A stretch of DNA of 64,000 bases from Vibrio cholerae (GCA_009728235.1 WNZI01000002.1:62001-126000), one strand, 5' to 3'; counted from the stretch's first letter, positions 29,238 to 38,399 are shown. A program made the numbers and translations. The notes: generated from the sequence alone by a model not told the origin.

Positions 29238-29515
29238 CCTGTGTACGGCGGCGTCGGGTGGGGCATCCTGCCGTGAGGACGGTGCCTGTTCACCTGCTCC
29301 CGGTTGCCTGACCGTCAGCGAGGATTGAGGACCCGCGGTACCACCTCACTTGCCGCCGTCGTCCACCGTGCCGCTCATCGCGTCACGGAAGCCGGGGCTG
29401 CCGCTCGTTCACAGGCTGTGACGGGCCGTCCCGTCCGGTTCTACGGACCGGGCGCGGGGCGCGGTCTTTCTTCCGGAAGCTCGCCGGTGATGGCCGGGTC
29501 GATGCTGGTGCCCCA
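29238..29515 (-). promoter_or_regulatory. T-box leader controlling ileS
   Basis: The hallmark sequence AGGTGGTACCGCGG reads on the minus strand at 29333-29346. Its TGGT element would pair with the ACCA end of tRNA-Ile. About 145 bases upstream, a CCGG-CCATCA-CCGG hairpin presents ATC (29489-29491), an isoleucine codon, in its loop, matching the shortened Stem I described for actinobacterial ileS. No T-rich terminator precedes the gene. A CTCAATCC just after the T-box can pair with the GGATGAG ribosome site, so control is probably translational. Confidence 0.88.
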
Positions 29516-29657
29516 AGTCTAGCGCTGCCGGGAAATGCTTGTCGAAAGGGGGCGCAGAGGTCCGGCGCCCGGGTACGCGGGGCGAAAAGCGTTGTGGTGG
29601 GGCCGGGCGCTTGGCAGGGTGGGGAGGGCACTGCCCCAGCAACAGGACGGACACCGC

Positions 29658-30986
29658 ATGCCCACCTCCACCCTTCCCACTGCATCCGCACCCGACACCG
29701 CGCGGTTGCTGCTGGGGGTCTTCCTGCCGACCATCGCCAAGGGACCCATCATCAGGCGCCCCTGGGCGGTCGCGCTCAGCGCCCGGCTGGATCTGGACAC
29801 GAGAGCCGTCGGAGTGGTCAGGCGGATCCACGCGAAGTATCCGGACGGCCCGCTGATGCTGAAGCTCCCGATCCGACGCCAGGCGGTGGTCCTCGCCCCG
29901 GGCGACGTGAACACCGTCCTGGCTCGGTCACCCGAGCCCTTCTCACCTGCCAGCAGCGAGAAGAAGGCTGCTCTGTCGCACTTCCAGCCGCACAACGTGC
30001 TGATCTCCCGGGGACCCGTCCGATCGGTGCGTCGGGCGCTGCAGGAGCAGGTCCTCGACACGGATCACCCGGTGCACCACCTCGCCGACCGCTTCGTCCC
30101 TGTGGTGGAGGAGGAGATGCAGGAGCTCCTGGCGGAGGCACGGCGCAGCGGCTCCCTCCCCTGGGCGGACTTCCTCGATGCCTGGTACCGGGTGGTGCGG
30201 CGGGTGGTCTTCGGTGATCACGCCCGGGATGACAAGGACCTCACGGCGATGGTGATCAGGCTGCGGAAGGACGGCAACTGGGCCTTCCTCAAGCCCGTGC
30301 GGAAGAAGACACGGGCCCGGTTCCTCCACCGGATCGCCGAGGAACTCGCCGATGCCGAACCCGGCAGCCTGGCAGCCGTCATGGCTGCTGCGCCGAAGGC
30401 CGACGGCGCGGAGCCCGCCGACCAGGTGCCGCAGTGGCTGTTCGCGTTCGACCCCGCGGGGATGGCGACCTTCCGCGCGCTCACCGTCCTCGCGACCCAC
30501 CCGGAAGCGATGGCGGCGGCACGGGCAGAGGCCGACGCCGACACCTCCGGAAGGCGGTTCCTCCCCTACCTCCGCGCAAGCGTCCTCGAGACCCTGCGGC
30601 TCTGGCCCACGACGCCGATGATCCTGCGCGAGACGACCGGCCCCGTCGAGTGGCCCCAGGGACTGATGCCGGCCAAGTGTGGCGTGCTGGTGTACGCGCC
30701 GTACTTCCACCGCGACGACCGCTCCCTGCGCAGCGCCCACAACTTCTCGCCCGAGCGTTGGATGAGCGACGAGGACGACGGCTGGCCACTCGTACCCTTC
30801 AGCGACGGGCCGGTGGTGTGCCCCGGCAAGCAACTGGTACTGCTGCTGACGAGCGCCGCCCTGGCCGGCATCGTGAGCGGGAACGACGTCCGCGTCCAGG
30901 AGGGTCAGTCGTTGGACCCGTCCCGGCGCCTGCCCGGCACCCTGGACAACTACTCCGTGACCCTCGGGGTGTCCGCGCGGCGCTGA
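29658..30986 (+). CDS. Cytochrome P450
   Basis: 442-residue haem-thiolate monooxygenase. The ExxR motif is ETLRLWP and the haem Cys lies in PFSDGPVVCPGKQLV. The I-helix segment WLFAFDPAGMATFRAL lacks the usual acidic-Thr pair, with an Ala/Gly/Met run in its place, as in an actinobacterial subgroup; this may alter oxygen activation. No ferredoxin or reductase gene is nearby, so redox partners must come from elsewhere. The start at 29658 (MPTSTLPTASA) follows AGGACGG. Substrate unknown. It is divergent from the ileS leader and convergent with the lipid-kinase gene. Confidence 0.9.
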   Translation: MPTSTLPTASAPDTARLLLGVFLPTIAKGPIIRRPWAVALSARLDLDTRAVGVVRRIHAKYPDGPLMLKLPIRRQAVVLAPGDVNTVLARSPEPFSPASSEKKAALSHFQPHNVLISRGPVRSVRRALQEQVLDTDHPVHHLADRFVPVVEEEMQELLAEARRSGSLPWADFLDAWYRVVRRVVFGDHARDDKDLTAMVIRLRKDGNWAFLKPVRKKTRARFLHRIAEELADAEPGSLAAVMAAAPKADGAEPADQVPQWLFAFDPAGMATFRALTVLATHPEAMAAARAEADADTSGRRFLPYLRASVLETLRLWPTTPMILRETTGPVEWPQGLMPAKCGVLVYAPYFHRDDRSLRSAHNFSPERWMSDEDDGWPLVPFSDGPVVCPGKQLVLLLTSAALAGIVSGNDVRVQEGQSLDPSRRLPGTLDNYSVTLGVSARR

Positions 30987-30995
30987 GGGCAGGCG

Positions 30996-31887
30996 TCAGC
31001 GCAGGGCCGGCGAGAGCTCGGGCATGAGCACCTTCAGGGCGCCAGCGGTGATCCCGATGGTCGCCGGAAGCGGCCCCACGAGCTCGCCGTCGGCATAGAC
31101 GTTGAGGGGGCTGCTCGCGGTGACGACCACGTTCGTCCCCCGGGTGAAGGCGACACCGCTCGTCCCGAGGTGCCGTCCCCGGTACGAGCGGAGAAAGGTC
31201 GCTGCGACGGTCGGCAGGGACGAGTGCCCCAGGGAGACGACGTCGAGCAGGCCGTCGTCGACCGCCGCCCGCGGGCAGATCCGCAGGCCGCCTCCGTACT
31301 GGCCGCTGTTCCCGACCGCGACGAACCAACCGGGGAAAACGCGTTCCTCGCCGTCGACGGACACGGTGAACATCACGTCCCGCCAGGACCGGAAGGCCCT
31401 GAGCCCGCCGTAGAGGTAGACGAACGGTCCGAGCGGCAGCCGGGCCGCGTTGCCGTACTCGTTGGCGAGCGCGTCGAAGCCGACGTGCGCGACACCGAGG
31501 AACGGGCGGCCGTTGACGATACCCAGGTCGATGTCCCGGACCGTCCAGTGCCCCATGCTGCTGACCGCCCGCACGGGGTCCAGCGGGAGGCCGAACCGTC
31601 GCACGGTGTCGTTCCCGCGGCCCCCTGCCAGCGGCAGCAGGGTGGCGCCGGAGACCTGGACGCCGGCGGCAGCAGCGCCCAGGAAGCCGTCACCCCCCCA
31701 GCGCCGCGACCAGGCTCCCCCGCGGGACCTCCGCCGCCCGGTCCGTCGCTTCGCCGAGGCTCTCGGTGACCACCACGGTGGAGGAGAACCCTGCCTGCCC
31801 GAGCGCCGCTGCCGTTCCTGGCCAGAGCCGCAGTGCTCGCCCCCGACCGGCCTTCGGGTTGACGAGGAGCAGCGCCTGTCCCATCAT
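30996..31887 (-). pseudogene. Diacylglycerol/lipid kinase family protein, one frameshift
   Basis: DagK_cat/YegS-type lipid kinase. The N-terminus reads LLVNPKAGRGRALRLW, then the nucleotide motif GGDG and LPLAGGRGNDTVRRFGLP, followed by the C-terminal beta-sandwich domain (DIDLGIVNGRPFLGVAHVGFDA). The frame breaks in a run of seven C (31693-31699; G on the coding strand), where six would keep the frame. Removing one gives 296 codons from the ATG at 31887. The run sits inside the conserved GGDG codons. It could be a sequencing slip or, less likely, a real slippery tract. Confidence 0.83.
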
Positions 31888-31980
31888 CGGCCGGCCGAGT
31901 GCTCGGTGCAGCGGGCGCGGGCGCGATGGCCCTCGGCAGGCACTGTCGGCGGAACTCCGTCGGATCGGGTCACCGGGGCG

Positions 31981-32775
31981 TCAGTGGCGCAGGACCTTGT
32001 GGTTCGCGGCCTGGGCGAGCGGACGCAGGACGAGGTGGTCGATGTTCATGTGATGCGGGGCGTTCAGGGTGAACGAGATCGCCTGGGCGACATCGTCGGC
32101 CGTCAGCGGGTACTCGACGCCCTCGTAGACCTTGTCCGCGGCACCCTGATCGCCGGCGAGCCGGTTCAGCGAAAACTCCTCCGTGTGCACCATGCCCGGG
32201 GACACCTCGATAACCCTGATGTTGTTCTCCGCCTCCTCGAGGCGGAGCGAGCGAGCCATGGACTCCTGTGCGGCCTTGACGCCGCAGTACCCGGCGCCGC
32301 CCTCGTACGCTGCCATCGCGGCCGTGGAGGTCAGGAACAGAACGCTGCCCTGGCCGCCGTCGCGCAGCGCGGGCAGCAACGCCCGGGTCATGCGCATCGA
32401 GCCGAGCACGTTGACGTTGTACATCCACTCCCAGTCCTCGGTGACCGCGTCGGCGACACGGTCCGCACCGAAGGCGCCGCCGGCATTGTTGACGAGGGCA
32501 TGGACGGGGCCCGACGCCGTGACCTCTGCCACGAAGGCGTCGACGGAGGCCTGATCCGTGACGTCGAGGGTCATCGGCGTCGCGCCCGTCTCTGCCGCGA
32601 GCGCCTCGAGACGGTCGAACCGCCGGGCGGCAGCGATCACGTCCCAGCCGTCGTTACGGAGGGCACGGACCGCGGCTGCGCCGATACCGGAGCTGGCTCC
32701 CGTGACGATCACACGCAGGGCAGAGGGGGCAGGTACTGCAGGAGCGCCGAGCGGCGCGGATGGTGTCGGGGTCAT
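31981..32775 (-). CDS. Short-chain dehydrogenase/reductase (classical)
   Basis: 264-residue classical SDR with TGASSGIG (cofactor), NNAGG, a Ser in FLTSTAAM and the catalytic YCGVK. ISFTLNAPHHMNIDHLVLRP near the C-terminus is typical of the YdfG-like serine/3-hydroxy-acid dehydrogenase group, so that is the closest guess. The ATG at 32773-32775 is supported by TACAGT (32782-32787) ending 6 bases before it. The frame continues open into the upstream merR gene only because merR carries a one-base deletion. Confidence 0.88.
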   Translation of the reverse strand: MTPTPSAPLGAPAVPAPSALRVIVTGASSGIGAAAVRALRNDGWDVIAAARRFDRLEALAAETGATPMTLDVTDQASVDAFVAEVTASGPVHALVNNAGGAFGADRVADAVTEDWEWMYNVNVLGSMRMTRALLPALRDGGQGSVLFLTSTAAMAAYEGGAGYCGVKAAQESMARSLRLEEAENNIRVIEVSPGMVHTEEFSLNRLAGDQGAADKVYEGVEYPLTADDVAQAISFTLNAPHHMNIDHLVLRPLAQAANHKVLRH

Positions 32776-32902
32776 GGGCCCACTGTAGCGATCAGCTCCC
32801 CGGACGTGCAGGGCTCCTCGCCGGGCGGATCCGTGAGATTGGAGGGGTTGCCTGCTTCGGTCCTCAGCAGGGGTGACACCGGTAACGCGGCGCAGCAGGG
32901 GC

Positions 32903-33294
32903 TCAGTACCGGTCGAGCCGTTCGATGAACTCGTCGGCGCGGCGAAGCGTCTGCGCGAGCTTCTCACGCCGCTCGACGGCGGAGGAGCGGAAAAATCGAG
33001 ATCGCCGCGAAGGACACGCAGGCGCACCGGATCGGACTCGTTCTCCAGCGCATCCGTGATCGCCAGCACCTCCTGCATCTCCTCGAGGGTGAACCCGAGG
33101 GGTTTCATCCGCCGGATCAGGAGCAGGCGCTCGACGTCGTCGTGCGTGTACAGGCGGAACCCGCCCTCCGTGCGCGACGCAGCCGGCAGTATGCCCACGT
33201 CGTCATAGTGCCTGATCGTCCGCAGCGACAACCCCGTGCGCTCGGCGAGCTCACCGATGTGCATCCGCCGAGCAGGACCCCGCTCACCCTCCAT
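32903..33294 (-). pseudogene. MerR-family regulator, one frameshift
   Basis: DNA-binding regulator with the MerR winged helix: MHIGELAERTGLSLRTIRHYDDVGIL, then FRLYTHDDVERLLLIRRMKPLGFTLEEMQEVL and the start of a dimerisation helix. In a run of five A (32991-32995) one base is missing. Restoring it gives DFFRSSAVERREKLAQTLRRADEFIERLDRY and a stop at 32903, a normal end for such proteins. The start at 33294 has a GGAGG site; 33264 (MHIGEL) is the alternative. It is divergent from the SulP permease with a dyad between them, so it is its likely regulator. Confidence 0.84.
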
Positions 33295-33315
33295 CCGACC
33301 TCCACTCTTCGCCCT

Positions 33316-33338
33316 AACCCTACCTTCACGTTAGGGTT
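33316..33338. promoter_or_regulatory. Dyad operator between merR and sulP
   Basis: AACCCTA (33316-33322) and TAGGGTT (33332-33338) form a perfect 7-bp dyad with a 9-base centre CCTTCACGT. It lies alone in the divergent merR-sulP spacer. The size and symmetry suit a MerR-type operator located between -35 and -10 elements. Confidence 0.65.
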
Positions 33339-33429
33339 GAGTTGCGAACCGATGCATCGGCTCCGAGGACCCTGCACATCGGCGTGCATCCGCAGCGGCT
33401 TCCGCTCCACCAGCACCCGAAGGAAAACA

Positions 33430-35007
33430 GTGCCCATGGCTTCCACACGACCCCTCCCGCCCGGCGCCGACCTGACACCCGTCGAACGTCAGTCCGTGGC
33501 CCGGACCCTGCGCAACCCGCGACTGCTGAAGACGGAGGTCCTCGCCGGGCTCGTCGTCGCCCTCGCCCTGATCCCCGAAGCCATCGCCTTCTCGATCATC
33601 GCCGGCGTCGACCCCCGCCTGGGCCTGTTCGCGTCCTTCACCATGGCAGTGTCCATCGCCTTCCTCGGCGGCCGGCCTGCGATGATCTCCGCCGCCACCG
33701 GTGCCGTCGCCCTCGTCATCGCACCACTGGTGGCGAGCCACGGCGTCGACTACTTCATCGCCGCCGTGATCCTCGGCGGGTCGTTCCAGGTCATCCTCGG
33801 TGTCACCGGTGTCGCGCGCCTCATGCGTTTCATCCCCCGCTCGGTCATGGTCGGCTTCGTCAACGCACTGGCGATCCTCATCTTCCTGTCCCAGGTACCC
33901 GAACTCATCGACGTACCGTTCCTCGTCTACCCGATGGTCGCCGTCGGGCTGCTGATCGTCTTCGGCCTGCCGCGGCTGACCAAAGCCGTGCCGGCACCCC
34001 TGGTGGCCATCGTCGTCCTGACCGTGTTCGCGGTCCTAGCCAATGTGCTCGTGCCCACCGTCGGGGACAAGGGTGAACTGCCCGAGAGCCTGCCGTCCCT
34101 GTTCCTCCCGAACGTGCCCCTGAACCTCGAGACGCTGCAGATCGTCGCCCCGTTCGCCCTCGCCCTGGCCGCCGTCGGACTGCTCGAATCGCTGATGACC
34201 GCCAAGCTCGTGGATGACATCACCGACACCCGTTCGAACAAGACGCGAGAGTCCTGGGGTCAGGGAGCAGCGAACATCATCACCGGCTTCTTCGGCGGCA
34301 TGGGTGGCTGCGCGATGATCGGTCAGACCATGATCAATGTGAAGGCCTCCGGTGCCCGCACCCGCATCTCCACCTTCCTCGCCGGCATCTTCCTGCTCGT
34401 CCTCGTCGTCGCCCTCGGAGACATCGTCGCGCTCATCCCGATGGCAGCCCTGGTCGCCGTCATGATCTTCGTGTCCATCGCCACCTTCGACTGGCACAGC
34501 ATCAGGCCCTCCACCCTGAAGCGGATGCCCAAGAGCGAGACCACCGTCATGCTCGCAACCGTCATCGTCACCGTCTGGACGCACAACCTCGCCATCGGCG
34601 TCGGCGTGGGTGTCCTCGTCGCCATGGTCGCCTTCGCCCGCCGCGTCGCACACTTCGTCACCGTCGAACGTACCGAGGAGACCGTGAACGGCGACCGTCA
34701 GGCCACCTACACCGTCAACGGTGAGCTGTTCTTCGCGTCCTCCAACGACCTCTACACCCAGTTCGACTACGCGACCGACCCGCACCGGGTCACGATCGAC
34801 CTGCACGGCTCGCACCTATGGGATGCCTCCACGATCGCCGCCCTGGACGCCATCACGGAGAAGTACCGCTCCCATGGGACAGACGTGAAGATCATCGGCC
34901 TCAACGATGCGTCGACCCTCATGCGCGAGCGCTCGGCGGGAACCTCGGCGCGGGGCACTGAGCCTCCCGGTCCGACCGAACGCCGGACCTGGCATCCGTC
35001 CTCCTGA
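33430..35007 (+). CDS. SulP-family anion permease
   Basis: 525-residue member of the SLC26/SulP family, with about 10-12 transmembrane helices and a C-terminal cytoplasmic STAS domain (from about residue 425, with VTIDLHGSHLWDASTIAALD). The opening LAGLVVALALIPEAIAFSIIAGVDPRLGLFASF is the family signature. Substrates in the family include sulfate, bicarbonate and dicarboxylates, and the present one cannot be assigned. The GTG at 33430 lies 5 bases after AGGA; the ATG at 33436 is an alternative two codons in. Regulation by the divergent MerR protein is likely. Confidence 0.9.
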   Translation: MPMASTRPLPPGADLTPVERQSVARTLRNPRLLKTEVLAGLVVALALIPEAIAFSIIAGVDPRLGLFASFTMAVSIAFLGGRPAMISAATGAVALVIAPLVASHGVDYFIAAVILGGSFQVILGVTGVARLMRFIPRSVMVGFVNALAILIFLSQVPELIDVPFLVYPMVAVGLLIVFGLPRLTKAVPAPLVAIVVLTVFAVLANVLVPTVGDKGELPESLPSLFLPNVPLNLETLQIVAPFALALAAVGLLESLMTAKLVDDITDTRSNKTRESWGQGAANIITGFFGGMGGCAMIGQTMINVKASGARTRISTFLAGIFLLVLVVALGDIVALIPMAALVAVMIFVSIATFDWHSIRPSTLKRMPKSETTVMLATVIVTVWTHNLAIGVGVGVLVAMVAFARRVAHFVTVERTEETVNGDRQATYTVNGELFFASSNDLYTQFDYATDPHRVTIDLHGSHLWDASTIAALDAITEKYRSHGTDVKIIGLNDASTLMRERSAGTSARGTEPPGPTERRTWHPSS

Positions 35008-35088
35008 CCGGGCCGCGGCGAGCCGCACCTTCGGTAGCCCGCCACGGTGCCGGATCCTGCAGGCTCGCAGGTAGGGAACAATGGAGGC

Positions 35089-37713
35089 ATGGCCGATATC
35101 ACCCAGGGCACAGACACGCCCTCCCCCCAGTCCGTCACCGTTCCCGACAAGCCCGTCCTGGAGGGTCTCGAGGCGAGACTGTCCCGGCAGTGGCGCGAGG
35201 ACGGGACTTACACCTTCAATCGCGACACCACGCGCGAGGAGGTGTACTCCATCGACACCCCGCCGCCCACGGCATCGGGATCCCTGCACGTGGGGCACAT
35301 GTTCTCCTACACCCAGACGGACGTCATGGCGCGCTTCAAGCGGATGAACGGCGCCAACGTGTTCTACCCGATGGGCTGGGACGACAACGGGCTGCCGACC
35401 GAACGCCGCGTCCAGAACTACTACGGGGTGCGCTGCGATCCATCGGTCCCGTACGACGCCGACTACCGCCCGCCCGCGGAGCCCGCGAAGAACCAGCGCG
35501 ACTTCGACGCCGTCTCGCGCCGGAACTTCATCGAGCTGTGCGAGGAACTCGCGGTCGAGGACGAGAAGGTCTTCGAGGACCTGTTCAGCACCCTCGGACT
35601 GTCGGTCGACTGGAACCTCACCTACCGGACCATCGACGACACCTCCCGAGCCGTCTCGCAGCGGGCCTTCCTCGCGAACCTCGACGCCGGCGACGCCTAC
35701 CTCGCCGAGGCTCCCACCCTCTGGGACGTCACCTTCCGCACCGCTGTCGCCCAGGCCGAACTGGAGGACCGCGAGCAGCCCGGCGCCTACCACCGCATCG
35801 CCTTCCACTCCCCGGGCGGAGAGCGGATCCACATCGAGACCACGCGCCCGGAACTGCTGCCCGCCTGCGTCGCCCTCGTGGCCCATCCCGACGACGAGCG
35901 CTACAAGCCTCTGTTCGGCACCACGGTCACCTCGCCGCTGTTCGACGTCGAAGTGGAGATCAAGGCACACCCCCTCGCAAAGCCCGACAAAGGCAGCGGC
36001 ATCGCCATGATCTGCACCTTCGGAGATCTCACCGACGTCACCTGGTGGCGCGAACTGCAGCTGCCCACGCGCGCCGTCGTCGGCAGGGACGGGCGGATCC
36101 GCACCGAGACGCCCGAGTGGATCACCACGGAACGCGCCCGCGGGCACTACGCCGATATCGCCGGCAAGACGATCTTCAGCGCCAAGGAGGCCGTCGTCGG
36201 CATGCTCCGCGAGAGCGGGGACCTCGACGGAGAGCCGAAGAAGATCACGCACCCGGTCAACTTCTACGAGAAGGGCGACAAGCCCCTCGAGGTCGTCACG
36301 AGCCGTCAGTGGTACATCCGCAACGGCGGGCGCGACGCCGGCAAGCGCGACGCTCTGATCCAGCGCGGCCGAGAGATCGAGTTCCACCCCTCGTTCATGC
36401 GCTCCCGGTACGAGAACTGGATCGAGGGCCTGAACGGCGACTGGCTGGTCTCGCGCCAGCGCTTCTTCGGCGTCCCCGTGCCCGTGTGGTACCGGCTCGA
36501 CGCGGATGGCGAACCGGAGTACGACGCTCCGATCGTGCCGTCGCTCGATGCGCTCCCCGTCGACCCGGCCGCTGATCCTGCCCCTGGCTTCGAGGAGTCG
36601 GCCCGCAACCAGCCGGGCGGATTCGTCGGCGACAACGACGTCCTGGACACGTGGGCGACGTCGTCGCTCACACCGCAGATCGTCGGCGGGTGGGCGCGCG
36701 ACGAGGACCTTTTCGGGAAGGTCTTCCCGTTCGACCTCCGCCCCCAGGGCCACGACATCATCCGCACCTGGTTGTTCTCGACCGCAGTGCGAGCCGATGC
36801 GTTGCAGGACTCCGTGCCCTGGAAGCACGCGGCACTCTCCGGCTGGATCCTCGATCCGGACCGCAAGAAGATGTCGAAGTCGAAGGGCAATGTGGTGGTT
36901 CCCACCGACGTCCTGGAGCAGTTCGGCGCTGACGCCGTCCGGTACTGGGCCGCCTCGGCGAAGCTCGGCGCGGACACCGCCTACGAGATCAACCAGATGA
37001 AGATCGGGCGTCGGCTGGCCATCAAGCTGCTGAACGCGTCGAAGTTCGTCCTCAACCTCGGGGTGACGGAGGGCTCGATCGGTGCCGGCTCGCTGGACCG
37101 GGTGACCAACGCGCTGGACCTGTCACTGCTGGCCCAACTGCGGACCGTGACCGAACAGGCGACGGCCGCTTTCGAGAAGTACGACTACGCTCGGGCACTC
37201 CAGCTGACCGAGTCCTTCTTCTGGACCTTCACGGACGACTACGTGGAGCTGGTCAAGGACCGGGCCTATGCCGATCCCGATGATCCTGCCACGCAGTCCG
37301 TCCAGACCACGCTGGCGACGACGCTCGACGCCCTCCTCCGTCTCTTCGCCCCGTTCCTGCCGTTCGCGACGGAAGAGGTATGGAGCTGGTGGCGGGCTGG
37401 ATCCGTCCACCAGGCATCCTGGCCGGACGCGGAGGCGCTCTCGGGACTGCCCGGATCGGCCGACGCCGGTGTCCTCACCTCGGTCGCCCTGGCGCTCGGG
37501 GGCATCCGGAAGGCCAAGTCCGAGGCGAAGGTCAAGCAGCGCACCGAAGTGGAAACCGCCGTCGTCACTGCTCCAGCGGCCCAGGTGGAGCAGGTCCGCG
37601 CGGGCCTGGGCGACCTCCTCGCCGCGGGTAACGCCAGGGATCTCCGGCTCGCCGAGGGCGAGGGCACCCTGGCCGTCTCGGACGTCGAACTGGTGCCCCA
37701 GCCGGCGGAGTAA
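35089..37713 (+). CDS. valS: Valyl-tRNA synthetase
   Basis: Class I synthetase of 874 residues. The HIGH element is HVGH at residues 67-70 and the KMSKS loop is KKMSKSKGN near residue 594. The editing domain (with ETTRPELLPACVALVAHP) and the anticodon-binding domain are in the expected order, and a short C-terminal arm is present. The ATG at 35089 gives MADITQGTDTP; GGAGG sits only one base before it, so initiation may use the AGGGA further up. No T-box is seen here. It ends at a large palindrome shared with the convergent gene. Confidence 0.96.
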   Translation: MADITQGTDTPSPQSVTVPDKPVLEGLEARLSRQWREDGTYTFNRDTTREEVYSIDTPPPTASGSLHVGHMFSYTQTDVMARFKRMNGANVFYPMGWDDNGLPTERRVQNYYGVRCDPSVPYDADYRPPAEPAKNQRDFDAVSRRNFIELCEELAVEDEKVFEDLFSTLGLSVDWNLTYRTIDDTSRAVSQRAFLANLDAGDAYLAEAPTLWDVTFRTAVAQAELEDREQPGAYHRIAFHSPGGERIHIETTRPELLPACVALVAHPDDERYKPLFGTTVTSPLFDVEVEIKAHPLAKPDKGSGIAMICTFGDLTDVTWWRELQLPTRAVVGRDGRIRTETPEWITTERARGHYADIAGKTIFSAKEAVVGMLRESGDLDGEPKKITHPVNFYEKGDKPLEVVTSRQWYIRNGGRDAGKRDALIQRGREIEFHPSFMRSRYENWIEGLNGDWLVSRQRFFGVPVPVWYRLDADGEPEYDAPIVPSLDALPVDPAADPAPGFEESARNQPGGFVGDNDVLDTWATSSLTPQIVGGWARDEDLFGKVFPFDLRPQGHDIIRTWLFSTAVRADALQDSVPWKHAALSGWILDPDRKKMSKSKGNVVVPTDVLEQFGADAVRYWAASAKLGADTAYEINQMKIGRRLAIKLLNASKFVLNLGVTEGSIGAGSLDRVTNALDLSLLAQLRTVTEQATAAFEKYDYARALQLTESFFWTFTDDYVELVKDRAYADPDDPATQSVQTTLATTLDALLRLFAPFLPFATEEVWSWWRAGSVHQASWPDAEALSGLPGSADAGVLTSVALALGGIRKAKSEAKVKQRTEVETAVVTAPAAQVEQVRAGLGDLLAAGNARDLRLAEGEGTLAVSDVELVPQPAE

Positions 37714-37720
37714 CCGCCCG

Positions 37721-37774
37721 AGCTGCGAACACGAGAGGACCCGCCGATCGGCGGGTCCTCTCGTGTTCGCAGCT
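37721..37774. terminator. 54-base perfect palindrome, bidirectional terminator
   Basis: Two 27-base arms (37721-37747 and 37748-37774) are exact reverse complements with no spacer, centred on GATC. It lies 8 bases after the valS stop and 8 bases before the end of the convergent gene at 37782, so it can end transcription from both sides. There is no T tract. Confidence 0.85.
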
Positions 37775-37781
37775 GGTACTC

Positions 37782-38399
37782 CTAGTCGAAGCTCGGGCTC
37801 TTGGTCCTGGAGCGCTTCAGCTCGAAGAAGTCGGGGAACTCCGACATCAGGACAGCACCGTCGAAGATGCGGCCCGCCTCCTCGCCGCGCGGGATCCTCG
37901 TCAGCACCGGCCCGAAGAACGCCGTGCCGTTGAAGGCGACGACAGGCGTGCCGACCTCGTCGCCCACGCGATCGATCCCGTCCTTGTGGGAGGCGCGGAG
38001 CTGTTCGTCGTACTCATCGCTCTGGGCATACTGCGCCAGGTCGGCAGGCAGCCCCACCTCTTCGAGCGATTCGCGGATCACGACGCCGAAGTCCCGGTTC
38101 TGGCCGATGTGGATGCGCGTGCCCATCGCGTCGTACAGCTTCTTGACGTACTCGTCGCCGTGCAGCTCCCGGGCGGCAATGATCACTCGTACCGGCCCCC
38201 AGCCCTGCAGCATCATGGCCTGGTACTCCTCCGGCAGGTCCCGGCCTTCGTTGAGCACCGAGAGGCTCATGACGTGCCAGTCGACCGAGATGTTCCGGAC
38301 CTGCTCGACCTCGCCGATCCAGCGCGAGGTGATCCAGGCGAAGGGACACATGGGATCGAACCAGAAATCAGCTTTCTCGACGGTGGTGGACTCGCTCAT
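37782..38399 (-). CDS. DsbA-fold protein of the Rv2466c (mycothiol-dependent) family
   Basis: 205-residue thioredoxin/DsbA-fold protein beginning MSESTTVEKADFWFDPMCPFAW. It matches the Rv2466c-type mycothiol-dependent reductases of actinobacteria. The active site reads C18-P-F-A: the first Cys is kept but the second Cys of the CPWC motif is Ala, so a monothiol mechanism with mycothiol is expected. The segments WHVMSLSVLNEGRDLPEEY and GTPVVAFNGTAFFGPVLTRIPRGEEA are family-typical. Role probably in redox or xenobiotic detoxification; this is inference. Confidence 0.83.
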   Translation of the reverse strand: MSESTTVEKADFWFDPMCPFAWITSRWIGEVEQVRNISVDWHVMSLSVLNEGRDLPEEYQAMMLQGWGPVRVIIAARELHGDEYVKKLYDAMGTRIHIGQNRDFGVVIRESLEEVGLPADLAQYAQSDEYDEQLRASHKDGIDRVGDEVGTPVVAFNGTAFFGPVLTRIPRGEEAGRIFDGAVLMSEFPDFFELKRSRTKSPSFD

